64,000 nucleotides of DNA from Polaribacter tangerinus (GCF_038024095.1 NZ_CP150668.1:248001-312000); one strand, 5' to 3'. Counted from the stretch's first letter, positions 8,563-17,887 are shown. Translations and numbers: made by a program. The notes: generated by a model not told the origin, from the sequence alone.

Positions 8563-9444
8563 ATGAATTCTAAGGAATATTATCAAAAGAAAAATAATGG
8601 ATTTATAAATTATTGGCAAAAAAGTAGACAAAATAGGTTTAAATATGCTTCGTTACAAAGTATCTATTTTATTACTCCACTGTCGGTTATCATGCAGCTT
8701 TTAGAGGGTTATAAAAGTTTTATCTTTATTAATTTTATGATTAAATTTATAATTGGGCTTATTAGCTACTTTTTACTCACCTACTTTATTACGTTTGTAC
8801 TTCATGAAAAAAGATTTAAAAAACTAACAAACAAAAGCAAAAATTTGATCACTAACTCACAGAAATTCGTCAAAGAAATTACTATTGGCGCACTAAAGTT
8901 AATAATTGCTGGTATTTTTATTGGTTATTTTAAGTCTTACGATTTTTGGATTGCAATACTATTAGCAACAAAAGTAGCTTTTGATATTTATGCACTTGTA
9001 TTAAAACCTATTCGAAAAAAATGGATACTTCTTTTTGGCATGCTACTTACTTGTGTTGCAGGTTTAATTGGTGAAAAATGGGGCGTAACAAATGGTTATT
9101 GGGAATATCATAAGATAGAAAACAGTTTACCTCTTTGGCTCCCTTTTGCCTGGATTTTAGCATTTATTTTCTTATATAAATTAGAGTCTAAATTAATAGT
9201 TCTATTAAAAAATAAAACACTGCGTAATAAAATAATTTTAGCAATAATTTTGGCATTATTACTCCCAGCCTTTGGTGAAATTATTACTATAAAAATGGGT
9301 GTTTGGACCTATTATTGGCCTTATCAAATTTTTGGAGTTCCACTATATGCATTCTTATGCTTAGCTTTTGTTCATATGCTTGTTTATTTTATTCTTCATC
9401 TAATTTTTAAAAAGCTAAATATTAAAGATACAGTTTTTAATTAA
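8563..9444 (+). CDS. Unnamed polytopic membrane protein with CruF/lycopene-cyclase-like repeat signature
   Basis: A 293-residue integral membrane protein with about seven or eight hydrophobic helices and a basic, soluble N-terminus. I do not recognise a named family. Two internal segments look like repeats: residues 170-201 (GE-x6-G-x-W-x-Y then LPLWLPF) and 238-269 (GE-x6-G-x-W-x-Y then GVPLYAF). The CruF-type protein encoded at 11.5 kb has the same spacing: E147-x4-K152-x-G154-x-W156 followed by VIPLQNY, against E239-x4-K244-x-G246-x-W248 here. CrtYcd lycopene cyclases carry similar G-x-W and LP-E signatures. Together with its place just before crtZ, this suggests a carotenoid-modifying enzyme, perhaps a cyclase; this is inference. 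Confidence 0.5.
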   Translation: MNSKEYYQKKNNGFINYWQKSRQNRFKYASLQSIYFITPLSVIMQLLEGYKSFIFINFMIKFIIGLISYFLLTYFITFVLHEKRFKKLTNKSKNLITNSQKFVKEITIGALKLIIAGIFIGYFKSYDFWIAILLATKVAFDIYALVLKPIRKKWILLFGMLLTCVAGLIGEKWGVTNGYWEYHKIENSLPLWLPFAWILAFIFLYKLESKLIVLLKNKTLRNKIILAIILALLLPAFGEIITIKMGVWTYYWPYQIFGVPLYAFLCLAFVHMLVYFILHLIFKKLNIKDTVFN

Positions 9445-9512
9445 TGGAAAATGTTTAACATTAATTTAAAAAACTTAAACATTAAAAATAAGCATACACT
9501 TTTTTTATTTCT

Positions 9513-9520
9513 TATATTTG
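9513..9520 (+). promoter_or_regulatory. Putative -7 promoter element of the crtZ operon
   Basis: TATATTTG matches TAnnTTTG. Transcription would start near 9527, leaving a leader of about 80 nt before crtZ. Confidence 0.5.
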
Positions 9521-9533
9521 TAGTAGTATACAA
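9518..9533. promoter_or_regulatory. Candidate operator palindrome at the crtZ transcription start
   Basis: TTGTA (9518-9522), six bases, then TACAA (9529-9533) form an inverted repeat that overlaps the end of the -7 element and the predicted start site. A repressor bound there would block initiation. Carotenoid operons are often controlled by MerR/CarH-type repressors, but no regulator gene is present nearby. Confidence 0.3.
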
Positions 9534-9607
9534 CTGTTTAAATCTTATAATTATTTCATGTAAATATTTAGGTTTTAACACTATTAAGCTTTGTTAAATT
9601 TAATACT

Positions 9608-10066
9608 ATGGCATTTTTAATCATTTTTATAACTTTTTGGGCAATGGAATTTATGGCATGGTTTACCCATAAATTTGTTATGCACGGTTTTTTATGGAAC
9701 CTACACTTAGACCATCACGTACCGAATAAAAATAGCTTTCTAGAAAAAAATGATGCCTTTTTTTTAATTTACGCTGTTCCTTCTTGGCTATGTATTATGC
9801 TAGGATCTATGTATCAAACTTATACTGTAATGTACATAGGGTTTGGTATTTTAGCGTATGGTATTGCTTACTTTTTAGTGCATGAAGTATTTATACACCA
9901 ACGTTTAAAATGGTTTAGAAATAGCAATAATTTTTATTTAAGAGCTATAAGAAGAGCACATAAAATTCATCATAAACACCAAGGTAAAGAACATGGAGAG
10001 TGCTTTGGTATGTTAATTGTGCCTTGGAAATTTGTAAAACAAGAGCTTAAAAAAGCAAAAGCTTAA
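9608..10066 (+). CDS. crtZ: Beta-carotene 3-hydroxylase (CrtZ type)
   Basis: A 152-residue membrane di-iron hydroxylase of the carotenoid type, which adds 3-hydroxyl groups to beta-ionone rings (for example beta-carotene to zeaxanthin). All expected histidine boxes are visible: HKFVMH, HLDHH, HEVFIHQR and HKIHHKH. Length is standard for bacterial CrtZ. Its stop overlaps the next start by one base (TAATG), so it leads a tight operon with the desaturase and the CruF-type gene. Confidence 0.92.
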   Translation: MAFLIIFITFWAMEFMAWFTHKFVMHGFLWNLHLDHHVPNKNSFLEKNDAFFLIYAVPSWLCIMLGSMYQTYTVMYIGFGILAYGIAYFLVHEVFIHQRLKWFRNSNNFYLRAIRRAHKIHHKHQGKEHGECFGMLIVPWKFVKQELKKAKA

Positions 10067-11526
10067 TGAAAAAAGCAATTGTTATTGGTGCAGGAATTGC
10101 AGGAATTGCCTCGGCAATACGATTACAAAAGAAAGGATATTCTGTAACTGTTTTAGAAAAAAATAAATACCCTGGAGGCAAACTTACCTCTATTGAAGGA
10201 AACGGTTATCGCTTTGATGCTGGTCCATCTCTATTTACAATGCCTAATCTTGTAACTGAACTTTTTGAACTTTGTAACAAAAAAGCATCAGATTATTTTT
10301 CTTACGAACGCTTGGATACACTTTGTAATTATTTCTTTGAAGATGGAACAAAAATAAGTGCCTCTGCAAAAATTGATGAGTTTGCAAATAATGTTCAAAA
10401 AAACACCAAAGACACTGCTAAAAGCGTTAAAAAACATTTAAAAAAAAGTGCGTTTATTTACAATGCTACAAATGAACAATTTCTTAATAAATCGTTACAT
10501 AAGGTAGGATCATTTTTATCATTTAATACGATTAAATCTATTTTAAAACTTCCATTCTTAGATATTTTTAATTCTATGAACGGAGTTAATGAAACTGCTT
10601 TTAAAGATTCAAAAACTATTAGAATATTTAACAGATACGCCACTTATAATGGTTCTAGCCCTTACAAAGCTCCGGGAATTCTTAATATAATTCCGCATTT
10701 AGAGTATGGCTTAGGAGCTTATTTACCCCAAAAAGGCATGCACGAAATAACCAATAGCCTTGTAAAATTAGCCAAAGACATCGGTGTAACCTTTTTATTT
10801 AACCAAAAAGTAAAAACAATTACAACAACCGGTAAACTAGCAAAATCTGTAATTACTTCAAAAAATGAATATACTTGCGAAATTGTAGTTTGTAATGCAG
10901 ATATTCATACCGTTTATGAAAAATTACTTCCGTCTGCTCAAAAATTAAAAAAAGTAGATAAACAAGAACGTTCAAGTTCTGCCTTAATATTTTATTGGGG
11001 TATTCGAAAAGAATTTAAAGAATTAGACGTTCATAACATATTTTTTACAGAAAATTACAAAGAAGAATTTAAACATCTATTTGACCATAAAACTATTTAC
11101 AAAGATCCTACAGTGTATATAAATATTACGAGTAAAAAGATTACATCGGATGCACCAGATGGAAAAGAAAATTGGTTTGTTATGATAAATGTACCTTCTG
11201 TTTATGAACAAAACTGGGAGCAAATGATTGCTGAAGCTAAAAAACAAATTTTAGCTAAATTAACTAGAATTTTAAACCAAGATATTGCCCCTCTAATTGA
11301 ATTTGAGGAACTATTAACACCCCAACTAATTCAAGATAAAACTAACTCCTACAAAGGTTCTTTATATGGTACCTCTAGCAATAATAGATTCGCTGCTTTT
11401 TTTAGACATAAAAACTTTTCTTCTGAATATAAAAATGTTTTCTTTTGTGGTGGTAGTGTTCATCCTGGTGGTGGAATTCCGTTGGCCTTATCATCAGCAA
11501 AAATTATAGATACTCTTATAAAATGA
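10066..11526 (+). CDS. crtD: CrtI/CrtD-family carotenoid desaturase, probably CrtD-like
   Basis: A 486-residue FAD-dependent carotenoid desaturase/isomerase-family protein. Seen: N-terminal dinucleotide motif GAGIAGIASA, the RFDAGPSLFTMP block, YFFEDGT near residue 90, and the C-terminal FAD segment GGSVHPGGGIPLALSSA. The N-terminal wording (GKLTSIEGNGYRFDAGPS, then LVTELF and a Y-F-x-D-G-T motif) recalls CrtD 3,4-desaturases more than phytoene desaturases. Context agrees: no phytoene synthase (crtB) is adjacent, as it normally is for crtI, while a CruF-type gene overlaps the end by four bases. CruF plus CrtD act together on the psi end of gamma-carotene derivatives in myxol and saproxanthin synthesis. 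A CrtI function is not excluded. Confidence 0.65.
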   Translation: MKKAIVIGAGIAGIASAIRLQKKGYSVTVLEKNKYPGGKLTSIEGNGYRFDAGPSLFTMPNLVTELFELCNKKASDYFSYERLDTLCNYFFEDGTKISASAKIDEFANNVQKNTKDTAKSVKKHLKKSAFIYNATNEQFLNKSLHKVGSFLSFNTIKSILKLPFLDIFNSMNGVNETAFKDSKTIRIFNRYATYNGSSPYKAPGILNIIPHLEYGLGAYLPQKGMHEITNSLVKLAKDIGVTFLFNQKVKTITTTGKLAKSVITSKNEYTCEIVVCNADIHTVYEKLLPSAQKLKKVDKQERSSSALIFYWGIRKEFKELDVHNIFFTENYKEEFKHLFDHKTIYKDPTVYINITSKKITSDAPDGKENWFVMINVPSVYEQNWEQMIAEAKKQILAKLTRILNQDIAPLIEFEELLTPQLIQDKTNSYKGSLYGTSSNNRFAAFFRHKNFSSEYKNVFFCGGSVHPGGGIPLALSSAKIIDTLIK

Positions 11527-12161
11527 TAGAAAAAACCAACAAAAATAAACAATGGATAATCCTTTTATTGTTATTTTACTTTTTTGGATTGCTAGGAATT
11601 TCTTTAGAAATTACAAGAGGTTATTTTTTACCGTTAACTCCTTTAAATTTACTAATTACACTTTTTGTATTTCTAAAAGTTACTGATAACTTTAACAAAA
11701 AATTTATATTATTATCAACTATTATTTTCCTTGTAGGTTTTTCCGTTGAAGCTGTTGGTGTAGCAACTGGTGTATTATTTGGTAGTTATAGTTACGGTGA
11801 TGCATTTGGACCGAAAATATTTGAAACTCCGTTGCTTATTGGTGTTAACTGGTTATTTTTAGCTTTTAGCAGTTATGGAATAGTGCAATATTTTACTAAA
11901 AAAACTTTTTTCCTTATTTGCATTCCTGCTTTGTTAATGACAGGATTAGATTTTTTAGTAGAGCCGATTGCTATAAAACTAGGATTTTGGAATTGGGAAA
12001 ACAATGTAATCCCTTTACAAAATTATGTAATGTGGTTTGTAACAAGTATTTGTATTCACAGTATAATATATTTGTTTAAACCTGCTTTAAATACTAAAAT
12101 AAGTTTTATTGTTTTTGCTGCTCAGCTTTTTTTCTTTGGAATCTTAAACCTAGTTCTTTAA
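11523..12161 (+). CDS. cruF: Carotenoid biosynthesis protein of the CruF type (PF04240-like)
   Basis: A 212-residue membrane protein with about six or seven helices. It shows the signatures of the Caroten_synth family: VEAVGVATGVLFGSYSYG (from residue 75), GPKIFETPLLIGVNW, and EPIAIKLGFWNW with VIPLQNY. Characterised CruF proteins are carotenoid 1',2'-hydratases, and archaeal relatives are bisanhydrobacterioruberin hydratases. Start overlaps the desaturase stop (ATGA), indicating translational coupling. Hydratase function is from family knowledge; the exact substrate is inferred. Confidence 0.75.
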   Translation: MIEKTNKNKQWIILLLLFYFFGLLGISLEITRGYFLPLTPLNLLITLFVFLKVTDNFNKKFILLSTIIFLVGFSVEAVGVATGVLFGSYSYGDAFGPKIFETPLLIGVNWLFLAFSSYGIVQYFTKKTFFLICIPALLMTGLDFLVEPIAIKLGFWNWENNVIPLQNYVMWFVTSICIHSIIYLFKPALNTKISFIVFAAQLFFFGILNLVL

Positions 12162-12182
12162 ATATTTGTGGCTTTTAAAACC

Positions 12183-13217
12183 CTAATAATTAGCTAAAAT
12201 TGCCTTGTTTATCTTTTTTATTAATGAGGGACCTTCATAAATAAAACCAGTATAAATTTGAACCAAATCTGCTCCTGCTGCAATTTTTTCTAATGCATCA
12301 TTTGCAGAATGAATACCTCCTACTCCAATAATTGGGAAAGAAGCATTAGATTTTTTAGATAAATATTTAATAACCTGAGTACTTTTGTCTTTGATTGGTT
12401 TACCGCTTACACCACCATTTCCTATCAGTTCTAATTCTTTTTGTGATGCTTTTAAATTTTTTCTACTTGTAGAAGTGTTCGAAGCAATAACACCATCTAT
12501 TGCTGTTTCTGCAACCAAATCTACAATTTCATCTAGCTGATTCGTATTTAAATCTGGAGCAATCTTTAATAAAATTGGTTTTTTAATTTTAAATAAATCA
12601 TTCTCTTTCTTACATGCCTCAATGAGCTCAACTAAATACTCTTTATCATTCAGTTTTGCATGACTACCAACATTCGGACAACTAACATTTAGAACAAAAT
12701 AATCTACAAAAGGATGAAGTTCTCTAAAAACTTCTAAGTAATCTTGTGTATAATCTTCAGGAAGTGTACTGGTATTCTTACCTATATTACCACCAATAAT
12801 CACTTTCTTTTTATTTTTCTTTAAATTTTTAATTGCCTCAGCTACACCATCATTATTAAATCCCATTCTATTAATAATACCCTCATCACTTTTTAAACGA
12901 AATAATCTTTTCTTAGGATTTCCAGGTTGCCCCTTAGGTGTTACTGTTCCAATTTCTATAAAACCAAAGCCAAAATTTGCTAATTCATTATATAGAACAG
13001 CATTTTTATCGAAACCTGCTGCCAAACCTACAGGGTTTTTAAAAGTTAAACCAAATAAATTTCGCTCTAATTTTTTATCATTGATAAGATATAGTTTTCT
13101 AAAAATAGTGGCAACAAAAGGAATTCGACATAAAAAACGAATCAAAGAAAAAGTAAAGTAATGTACTTTTTCTGGATCGAATAAAAATAATAAAGGTCTA
13201 ACAAATGAACTGTACAT
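12183..13217 (-). CDS. pyrD: Dihydroorotate dehydrogenase (quinone), class 2
   Basis: A 344-residue FMN enzyme oxidising dihydroorotate to orotate in pyrimidine synthesis, with electrons passed to the quinone pool. The N-terminal stretch (about 1-40) is the membrane-association extension that separates class 2 from soluble class 1. Seen: [10 protein letters not shown], the NVSCPNVGS block containing the class 2 catalytic serine, ASNTS, and the FMN-phosphate segments [11 protein letters not shown] and [16 protein letters not shown]. Length is normal. It is convergent with the carotenoid operon (22 bases between stops) and follows pheT on the same strand. Confidence 0.95.
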   Translation of the reverse strand: MYSSFVRPLLFLFDPEKVHYFTFSLIRFLCRIPFVATIFRKLYLINDKKLERNLFGLTFKNPVGLAAGFDKNAVLYNELANFGFGFIEIGTVTPKGQPGNPKKRLFRLKSDEGIINRMGFNNDGVAEAIKNLKKNKKKVIIGGNIGKNTSTLPEDYTQDYLEVFRELHPFVDYFVLNVSCPNVGSHAKLNDKEYLVELIEACKKENDLFKIKKPILLKIAPDLNTNQLDEIVDLVAETAIDGVIASNTSTSRKNLKASQKELELIGNGGVSGKPIKDKSTQVIKYLSKKSNASFPIIGVGGIHSANDALEKIAAGADLVQIYTGFIYEGPSLIKKINKAILANY

Positions 13218-13281
13218 ATATAATTATCTCGTTTTTTATTGCTTCTATAAAACCATTATTAGGGATACTACTTTTTAAATT

Positions 13282-15708
13282 TTATCGTAAAACAGCGTTT
13301 AAATTCTTTTCGAAACTTTGCTGTAATTTTTGCATTATTTTATCTATTTGCTTCTCTGCCAATGTTTTTGTTTCGTCTTGTATAAGGAAACTTACAGCAT
13401 AAGACTTTTTGCCTTCTGGCAATTTTTCTCCTTCATATACATCAAATAAATCTACTTCTTTTAATAATTTCTTTTCAGTTTGAAAAGCCAAATTATAAAT
13501 TTCTTTAAAAGCAACATCCGAGTCAATTAACAATGCTAAATCTCTTCTTACAACAGGAAACTTTGGTAAATCTGAAACTTTAATATTCTTTTTTGTGGTA
13601 AGTTTTAGTAAAGTGTCCCAACTAAAATCTGCAAAAAGTACCTCCTGCTTTACTCCAAATTCCTTTAACACACTCGATGCTAGCACACCAAATTCTACCA
13701 ATTTAATTTTACCCAAACTAAAGGTAATCCCTTCTGAAAAAACATCATTTTTACTCGGAGTAGTTTTAACATTCTCTATTCCTAATCTTCCTAAAAGATT
13801 TGTAACAATTCCTTTTAAGTAGAAAAAATCTGCTGTTTTATTTGACAAGCTCCAGCTTTCATTGGCTCTATTTCCCGAGATAAACAACGTTAGATGTTTA
13901 ACTTCTTCATAGGTGTTATTAAACTTATGATATGTTTTACCGAACTCATAAAATTTAAGTGAAGTATTTTTTCTATTTATATTATATGAAACGGACTCTA
14001 AACCACTAAAAAGCATAGACTGTCGCATAACTTTTAAGTCGTTACTTAAAGGGTTTAACATTGTTACATTAGCTTCTTCATTAAGGTTTTCTGAAAGCGA
14101 AATGTAAGAGGGTTTGGTTAACGAATTTGCCATGGTTTCGTTAAAACCAAGAGCACTTAATTGATCTGCAATTACGTTTTCAATCTTTACACTTTTATCA
14201 GACTCAAAAGAAATGGAGGTATTTAATTTGTGAGAAAACTGAATATTATTATATCCATACACTCTTAATATTTCTTCTATAATATCTGCTTCTCTTTGAA
14301 CATCTGTTCTGTAGGAAGGTATTGTTAAACCAAGACCTCCTTCTGTTTCACTATTTATTTTGATTTCTAATGAGGCTAAAATATTTTTAATTGTTTCTTT
14401 CGGAATTTCTTGCCCAATTAATCGATAAGCACTCTCGTAAGATAAAAACACCTGAAAATCTTCAATTTTCTCGGGGTAAAAATCAGAAATATCAGAGCCC
14501 ATCTTTCCCCCTGCATACTCTTCTATTAACAGTGCAGCTCTTTTTAAAGCATATTCTGTCATATTTATATCAATACCTCTTTCAAAACGAAATGAGGCAT
14601 CGGTATTTAAACCGTGTCTTTTTGCCGTTTTTCTAACAGAAACCGGATTAAAATAGGCGCTTTCTAAAAAAATAGATGTTGTTGTATCAGATACTCCTGA
14701 CTCCAATCCTCCAAAAACTCCAGCAATACAAAGTGGATTTGAATCTTCGTCACAAATCATTATGTCTTCATCAGAAAGAGTTCTTTCTACTTCATCTAAA
14801 GTTGTAAATTTAGTTCCCTCTGGTAAAGTTTTTACCAACACCTTATTTCCCTTAATTTTTTGTGCATCAAAAGCATGAAGGGGTTGACCTAATTCATGCA
14901 ATACATAATTTGTAATATCTACAATATTATTTTTTGGTGTTAAACCAATGGCTTTTAATCTATTTTGAATCCATTCTGGAGAATCTTTTACAGTAACATC
15001 AGTAATTGTAATTCCGCAATACCTTGGTGCAGCTTCTTTATCTTCAACTTCTACATCGATTCTTAAAGTTCGCTCATCAACATGAAAATTACTCACAGAT
15101 GGCGATATTAACTCTAAAGTTACATCATTCTGTAAAAAGCCTGCGCGCAAATCTCTAGCCACTCCAAAATGACTCATTGCATCAGATCTATTTGGTGTTA
15201 AGCCTATTTCAAAAACAGCATCCGTTTCTATTTCAAATACATCAGCAACAGGTGTTCCGGGCTTTAAAGAAGCGTCTAACACAAGTATACCATCATGCCC
15301 AGAGCCCAAACCTAATTCGTCTTCAGCGCAAATCATTCCATGACTCTCTTCTCCTCTAATTTTTCCTTTTTTAATCTTAAACCCGTCTCCTTTAGCATCA
15401 TACAAAGTAGTTCCAATAGTAGCAACAGGTACTTTTTGGCCAGCTGCAACATTGGGCGCTCCGCATACAATTTGTACTGGTAAATCTAACCCTAAGTTTA
15501 CAGTGGTAATTTTTAATCTGTCTGCGTTAGGATGTTGTACACAGGTTAAAACTTCACCAACAACTACACCTTTTAGGCTCCCTTTGATAGATTCTTTTAC
15601 CTCTATTCCTTCTACTTCCAATCCTAAATCGGTTAATAACTCACCTGTTTTAGCAGGCTCCCAGTCAGTTTTTAAAAATTGCTTTAACCAATTGTATGAT
15701 ATCTTCAT
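13282..15708 (-). CDS. pheT: Phenylalanyl-tRNA synthetase beta subunit
   Basis: An 808-residue beta chain of the alpha2-beta2 enzyme that charges tRNA-Phe. In order: an EMAP-type tRNA-binding domain (about 40-150), the B3/B4 editing region, the B5 domain (about 405-475), a catalytic-like core, and a C-terminal FDX-ACB domain beginning near VRRDLALLID. Length is standard. The alpha-subunit gene pheS is not in the window, which is common in this phylum. A TAnnTTTG element lies 26 bases upstream of the start. Confidence 0.96.
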   Translation of the reverse strand: MKISYNWLKQFLKTDWEPAKTGELLTDLGLEVEGIEVKESIKGSLKGVVVGEVLTCVQHPNADRLKITTVNLGLDLPVQIVCGAPNVAAGQKVPVATIGTTLYDAKGDGFKIKKGKIRGEESHGMICAEDELGLGSGHDGILVLDASLKPGTPVADVFEIETDAVFEIGLTPNRSDAMSHFGVARDLRAGFLQNDVTLELISPSVSNFHVDERTLRIDVEVEDKEAAPRYCGITITDVTVKDSPEWIQNRLKAIGLTPKNNIVDITNYVLHELGQPLHAFDAQKIKGNKVLVKTLPEGTKFTTLDEVERTLSDEDIMICDEDSNPLCIAGVFGGLESGVSDTTTSIFLESAYFNPVSVRKTAKRHGLNTDASFRFERGIDINMTEYALKRAALLIEEYAGGKMGSDISDFYPEKIEDFQVFLSYESAYRLIGQEIPKETIKNILASLEIKINSETEGGLGLTIPSYRTDVQREADIIEEILRVYGYNNIQFSHKLNTSISFESDKSVKIENVIADQLSALGFNETMANSLTKPSYISLSENLNEEANVTMLNPLSNDLKVMRQSMLFSGLESVSYNINRKNTSLKFYEFGKTYHKFNNTYEEVKHLTLFISGNRANESWSLSNKTADFFYLKGIVTNLLGRLGIENVKTTPSKNDVFSEGITFSLGKIKLVEFGVLASSVLKEFGVKQEVLFADFSWDTLLKLTTKKNIKVSDLPKFPVVRRDLALLIDSDVAFKEIYNLAFQTEKKLLKEVDLFDVYEGEKLPEGKKSYAVSFLIQDETKTLAEKQIDKIMQKLQQSFEKNLNAVLR

Positions 15709-15733
15709 ATGCTCTATTTGAGAATTTCAGCCG

Positions 15734-15741
15734 CAAATTTA
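15734..15741 (-). promoter_or_regulatory. Putative -7 promoter element for pheT
   Basis: Reads TAAATTTG on the minus strand, fitting TAnnTTTG, with a predicted leader of about 20 nt before the pheT ATG. Confidence 0.5.
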
Positions 15742-15856
15742 CTGAAAATTCTACTTTTTTTAAAGGTATTTTGCCATAATAACCAACAACATTTTAACAA
15801 GATTAGCTGTTATTTTCAATTTTAAAAAAAACAGCCAGTAAATACCCTAAAATAAA

Positions 15857-15864
15857 TACCTTTG
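15857..15864 (+). promoter_or_regulatory. Putative -7 promoter element for the LTA-synthase-like gene
   Basis: TACCTTTG fits TAnnTTTG and lies 26 bases before the ATG at 15890. It shares the 180-bp divergent intergenic region with the pheT promoter. Confidence 0.5.
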
Positions 15865-15889
15865 CATAAGTGATATAAATACAAAATTC

Positions 15890-17887
15890 ATGTTTTTAAA
15901 AATTCCAAATTACATTAAATATAGTCTTGTTCATATACTTTGCATGTTTCTATTTATTCTTTTTTTTAGAGTCATCTTTTTTATGTTTTTTGCCGACTTA
16001 GATGGAATTTTAAATACGGAAATAAAAAAAGCATTTTTATTAGGAATTCGCTTTGATATTAAATTGGCTATTATTTCTCTTTTTCCTTTGGTGTTGTTTA
16101 CTCTAATAGCAAACTATAATTTCTTTAAAAAGAAAATTTATAAAAAATTAGCAAATTTCTATATCGTTACTATTTACATTGTATTGCTCTTATTTTTTAT
16201 TTTTGATTTCGGTTATTACGATTATCTAAATATTCGTTTAGATGCATCTTCTTTACGTTTTTTATCTAATTTTAAAATTTCTAGTCAGGTTTTAGTTGAA
16301 AGTTACCCAGTGTATAAAGGTGTGTTCGGATTATTACTATTTGGCGTTGTTATTTTAGTATTTTCTAAATATCTCCTAAAAACATTTACACATCAAAAAA
16401 CAGCAATTCAGAAAAAAGTAAAAGCTGTCTATTTTATTTTTATTTTTTTGATGATGACTTTTGGTATATACAACAGTATTACACATTATCCTTTAAGATG
16501 GAGTGAGGCTTTTTTCTCGAAAAACAATACTGTAAATCAAGCTGCATTAAATCCCGTTCTTTACTTTTTTGATAGTTTTGCTTTTCGAAGTGAAGGCGTA
16601 AACATAGCTGAATTTAAAAAATATTATCCTGCTTTAGCAGCACACTTACAACTACCAAAAGATAGCATTTCTTTTGAAAAAAAAGTTACTTTTAAAGAAA
16701 CGCATACCACAAAACCAAATGTTGTATATGTAATGTTAGAGTCTACTGGTACAGCAACATTAAGCTATTACGGAAACCCGTTAAAAAGTTCTCCAAACAT
16801 AGATAGTATACTTCGAAAAAGTTTGCGCTTTTCTAAATTTTATGTCCATAAGCCAGGAACTGCTGGTAGTGTTTTTGCTAGTATTACTGGTTTACCTGAT
16901 ATTGATGACATAAAAACGGTATCAAGAAATCCGTTAGCTATAGATCAGCGTATTATTTTTGACCAATACCAAGGATATGAAAAATTATATTTTATTGGAG
17001 GAAGTGCAAATTGGGCAAATATTAGAGGGGTTTTTCAATCTAATATTAAAGATCTTAAAATTTTTGAAGAAGGAAGTTACGAAACAGAAAACAGAGCTGA
17101 TGTTTGGGGAATTGACGATTACGATTTATTTAAAGAAGCAGATAAAGAGTTGAGTAAACTTCAAAAAAACAACCAACCATTTGTTGCGTATATTCAAACA
17201 GCAACCAACCATATGCCCTTTACAGTGCCAGATAAAAAAGAAAACTTTTATCCTATCTTAGAAAGTAATATTTCTGAGGATATATTGCTAAAAGGTGGAT
17301 TTCGTTCTTTAGGACAATTAAACGGTATGCGTTATTTAGATTTTAATGTGAAACGTTTTTTAGAAAGAGCTCAAAAATCTGGCTATTACGATAACACCAT
17401 CTTTGTTTTTTTTGGAGATCATAGAGGCGGAATGAAAAAACTACCTTTTTTAAATGATAAAGAAGATGAATTGGGAATTCAAGTACATCACGTTCCATTT
17501 TTTATTCATTCACCCAAATATATTGCTCCGGCAACCATAAATAAATATGCCAAACTTGTAGATGTTTTTCCAACTGCTACAAGTATAGCTAAAATTAATT
17601 ATACGAACTATACGCTAGGAAGAAACCTACTAGACAGTACTTATACGAATACGAGTGCTTTTGTATATATTCAGAATAAAGGAGAAAAAGCAGTTGGTGT
17701 TATAAAAGATGGTTATTACTATGAGAAAACAAATAGTTCTAAAACAGTAAAGTTGTATCATTTAGAAACTGGTATTAAAAAGGATTTTAAAGAGGAGTTA
17801 CCAGAAAAAGCACAAAATTTAGATAGTCTTCTAGAAGGCTATTATCACAGTACAAAGTATTTATACTTTAATAATAAAAAAGACTAA
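15890..17887 (+). CDS. LTA-synthase-like membrane protein of the alkaline phosphatase/sulfatase fold
   Basis: A 665-residue protein with five N-terminal transmembrane helices (within about 1-200) and a large extracytoplasmic sulfatase-fold domain. Metal and catalytic features seen: VMLEST near residue 283 (metal-binding Glu), the probable nucleophilic threonine in KPGTAGS, a histidine in TATNHMPF and the FFGDHRGG metal site. This is the architecture of lipoteichoic acid synthase and related phosphoglycerol or phosphoethanolamine transferases. Gram-negative bacteria lack lipoteichoic acid, so transfer of a polar head group to a periplasmic glycan or lipid is more likely. The end overlaps the convergent PAP2 gene by four bases. 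Confidence 0.8.
   Translation: MFLKIPNYIKYSLVHILCMFLFILFFRVIFFMFFADLDGILNTEIKKAFLLGIRFDIKLAIISLFPLVLFTLIANYNFFKKKIYKKLANFYIVTIYIVLLLFFIFDFGYYDYLNIRLDASSLRFLSNFKISSQVLVESYPVYKGVFGLLLFGVVILVFSKYLLKTFTHQKTAIQKKVKAVYFIFIFLMMTFGIYNSITHYPLRWSEAFFSKNNTVNQAALNPVLYFFDSFAFRSEGVNIAEFKKYYPALAAHLQLPKDSISFEKKVTFKETHTTKPNVVYVMLESTGTATLSYYGNPLKSSPNIDSILRKSLRFSKFYVHKPGTAGSVFASITGLPDIDDIKTVSRNPLAIDQRIIFDQYQGYEKLYFIGGSANWANIRGVFQSNIKDLKIFEEGSYETENRADVWGIDDYDLFKEADKELSKLQKNNQPFVAYIQTATNHMPFTVPDKKENFYPILESNISEDILLKGGFRSLGQLNGMRYLDFNVKRFLERAQKSGYYDNTIFVFFGDHRGGMKKLPFLNDKEDELGIQVHHVPFFIHSPKYIAPATINKYAKLVDVFPTATSIAKINYTNYTLGRNLLDSTYTNTSAFVYIQNKGEKAVGVIKDGYYYEKTNSSKTVKLYHLETGIKKDFKEELPEKAQNLDSLLEGYYHSTKYLYFNNKKD

Noticed and set aside
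10066..11526. Calling the desaturase a phytoene desaturase crtI
   Set aside because: No crtB neighbour, and its N-terminal pattern and the overlapping CruF-type gene suit CrtD better; left as CrtI/CrtD family with a lean to CrtD.
13205..13402. Plus-strand open frame over the pyrD start and pheT end
   Set aside because: It overlaps two well-supported minus-strand genes and has no family resemblance.
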